DNA of 64,000 nucleotides, taken from an uncultured Alphaproteobacteria bacterium. GTDB taxonomy: Bacteria; Pseudomonadota; Alphaproteobacteria; HIMB59. The DNA lies in contig CACKEA010000001.1 in NCBI GenBank assembly GCA_902599045.1, positions 316,283 through 380,282 of the forward strand, in the 5' to 3' direction. The notes beneath the pieces were generated by a model. That model saw nothing but the letters and a program-made list of their open reading frames with translations. It was not told the origin of the DNA and did no database searches. Positions 62,732-64,000 of this stretch are shown here, in pieces. Made by a program: the position numbers and the translations under genes. Position 1 is the first letter of the stretch. Each line of letters opens with the position of its first letter.

Positions 62732-63427
62732 ATGCTAAGAGTTTTAATCCCTGCTGCAGGTTTAGGAACAAGAACTAATCTTAATTACCCTAAAGCCATA
62801 CATAAATATAAAAAAATTCCTATCATTGTAAGAATTTTAAAAAAAACTTATAAATATGACAATAAACCAATAATTGTCCTAAATAAAAAAAATCAAAATC
62901 AAATCTCAAGGGTAATAAATAATTATGGATTTGAATTTCAAAAAACAATACAGAATAAACCTTCTGGAATGCTAGATGCTATCTTAACAATAAACAAAAT
63001 TAAAAATATTAAGTTATCAAATGTAATTTTAATATGGGGAGATCTTTGTAATCCACAAAGAGTTACAATTAATAAGTTATTATCATTACATAAAAAATAC
63101 TCAAATGACTTAACTATAGCCTCTATTATGACAAATCATGCTTATACTGAAATTATAAGGAAGAAAAATAACTCTATAAAAAAAATTTTAGAAAATAGGA
63201 ATAAAATTAAATTTAATAAGGGTGAAAGAGATGTTGGAATATTTATATTAAATAAAAAATATTTAAATTATCTATTTAAAAACAAAAAAAAATTTATCAG
63301 TAATAATGAATTTAGTTTTTTAAAATCAGTTGAATTTGCATTAAAATATGGTCTCAAAACAAATGCCTATCAAGTTGCTACTCATAAAGATACTATTTCT
63401 TTTAATAAAATGGACGACTTAAAATAA
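62732..63427 (+). CDS. Nucleotidyltransferase (MobA/GlmU-N-like)
   Basis: 231 residues. LIPAAGLGTRTNLNYPKAIHKYKKIPII is the pyrophosphorylase signature and ILIWGDLCNPQ carries the metal Asp. The protein is shorter than RmlA-type enzymes and has a basic second half. It could activate a phosphorylated small molecule as CofC does for CofD two genes upstream; this is inference. The next gene starts 1 bp after it. Confidence 0.82.
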   Translation: MLRVLIPAAGLGTRTNLNYPKAIHKYKKIPIIVRILKKTYKYDNKPIIVLNKKNQNQISRVINNYGFEFQKTIQNKPSGMLDAILTINKIKNIKLSNVILIWGDLCNPQRVTINKLLSLHKKYSNDLTIASIMTNHAYTEIIRKKNNSIKKILENRNKIKFNKGERDVGIFILNKKYLNYLFKNKKKFISNNEFSFLKSVEFALKYGLKTNAYQVATHKDTISFNKMDDLK

Positions 63428-63428
63428 A

Positions 63429-64000
63429 TTGAATATCTACCTATTTCTAATTGTTATACCATACTTAGTTTATTTACTTCCCTTTTTTAATTCTTTAAAA
63501 AATAATAATTATTTTAACTTTTTTTTATTATTTATATTTTTATTTGTATCTTTTAGATACTATGTAGGCCCTGATTGGTATGTTTCAAAATCAGTTTTTA
63601 AAAATTTAATTTCTAACGATTTTATATACTTATTTTACAATAGGGAATTTGTTGCAAATTTAATTAGTTTCATCTCGCACTTTTTAGGTTTAAATATGTA
63701 TGGTTCGTACTTTATTTTTGCATGCCCTATTTTTATATCATTTTACATATTTTGTAGAATTTATGAAAATAAACTAGCAAATTTGATATTTGCATTACCT
63801 TTTTACTTATTATTCATACCTATAAATTCTCCTCGCCAGTCATTTGCAATAGGTATTTTACTTTTAACAATTTTATTAGCTTCAAGGGATAAAAAAATGA
63901 TCCTTTTTTTGTTATTTTTAAATTTATTGGCAATTTTTGTTCATAATAGTTATATATTTATTATACCTTTATCATTATTTTTAATTTTTTATGAAAATTT
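63429..64000 (+). CDS. EpsG-family polysaccharide polymerase-like membrane protein, cut by the window edge
   Basis: About 190 residues visible, starting TTG 63429, one base after the previous stop, and still open at the edge. Strongly hydrophobic with six or more segments. FRYYVGPDWYVS near residue 45 and INSPRQSFAIGILLLT near residue 140 match the EpsG/Wzy pattern (R...G.D..Y and R....AIG). It is probably the polymerase for the repeat unit. Its 3' end lies outside the window. Confidence 0.82.
   Translation, partial: MNIYLFLIVIPYLVYLLPFFNSLKNNNYFNFFLLFIFLFVSFRYYVGPDWYVSKSVFKNLISNDFIYLFYNREFVANLISFISHFLGLNMYGSYFIFACPIFISFYIFCRIYENKLANLIFALPFYLLFIPINSPRQSFAIGILLLTILLASRDKKMILFLLFLNLLAIFVHNSYIFIIPLSLFLIFYEN

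Overview
The window looks like a chromosomal piece of a streamlined, AT-rich marine alphaproteobacterium, in the style of Pelagibacterales or the HIMB59/AEGEAN-169 groups. The grounds are very low GC, intergenic gaps mostly under 100 bp, many 1-17 bp gene overlaps, a betaine-type ProXWV transporter, an alphaproteobacterial type of heat-shock control on groESL (CIRCE plus a sigma-32-like promoter) and an SbmA/BacA homologue. The group is inferred; there is no rRNA gene here to settle it. I see no tRNA, rRNA, insertion sequence, phage gene or CRISPR array.

Region 1 (1-5.9 kb, minus strand) is one operon: proX, proW, proV, an aldehyde dehydrogenase, an M19-dipeptidase-like protein, and a conserved hypothetical running off the left edge. 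A textbook terminator between proX and proW probably makes proX the most abundant product. The set resembles a glycine betaine/methylated amine uptake and breakdown locus.

Region 2 (6-27.5 kb) is housekeeping and small-molecule metabolism in short, mixed-strand units: a malate/lactate-dehydrogenase-family reductase, cysE, a GNAT acetyltransferase, an SbmA-like transporter, a CBS protein with an rmlA-type nucleotidyltransferase, exonuclease I, a PTP-like phosphatase, transaldolase, bioY, exported msrB, an MFS and an EamA transporter, a Nudix hydrolase, a Leu/Val/Phe-type dehydrogenase, a CDP-alcohol phosphatidyltransferase, ccdA, a DedA-like protein, a flavoprotein-SelD fusion, groES-groEL and an MscS channel. 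Three very small genes also sit here: a 52-aa four-cysteine protein, a 27-aa extremely basic peptide and a 46-aa single-membrane-span protein. A 12-bp inverted repeat with a purine-rich loop lies at 12.25 kb.

Region 3 (27.5 kb to the right edge) is a very large surface polysaccharide (O-antigen or capsule) island, visibly more AT-rich than region 2. It has a WecA/MraY-type initiating transferase, an O-antigen ligase-like and an EpsG-like polymerase-like membrane protein (the latter cut by the edge), at least six glycosyltransferases, and nucleotide-sugar modules: GalE, Gmd, heptose (GmhA, an HldE with reversed domain order, an HddC-like enzyme), CDP-3,6-dideoxyhexose (RfbF, RfbG, an RfbH/ColD-like 3-dehydratase and an RfbJ-like reductase, split over 20 kb), and a UDP-HexNAc dehydrogenase. 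Decoration genes include several methyltransferases, a radical SAM/SPASM protein, a ThDP-dependent E1 alpha/beta pair with no E2/E3, a PAPS-type sulfotransferase beside an arylsulfotransferase-like propeller, and a CofD/YvcK-like protein close to a small nucleotidyltransferase. Single genes or small blocks are inverted within the island with essentially no intergenic space, which suggests assembly by repeated recombination.

The most promising novelties are the iron-sulfur-free RfbH-like dehydratase with its E1-type ThDP partners (possible branched-chain dideoxy sugar), the CofD-like plus nucleotidyltransferase module, a glycosyltransferase that appears to start at ATT, and the 27-aa basic peptide.
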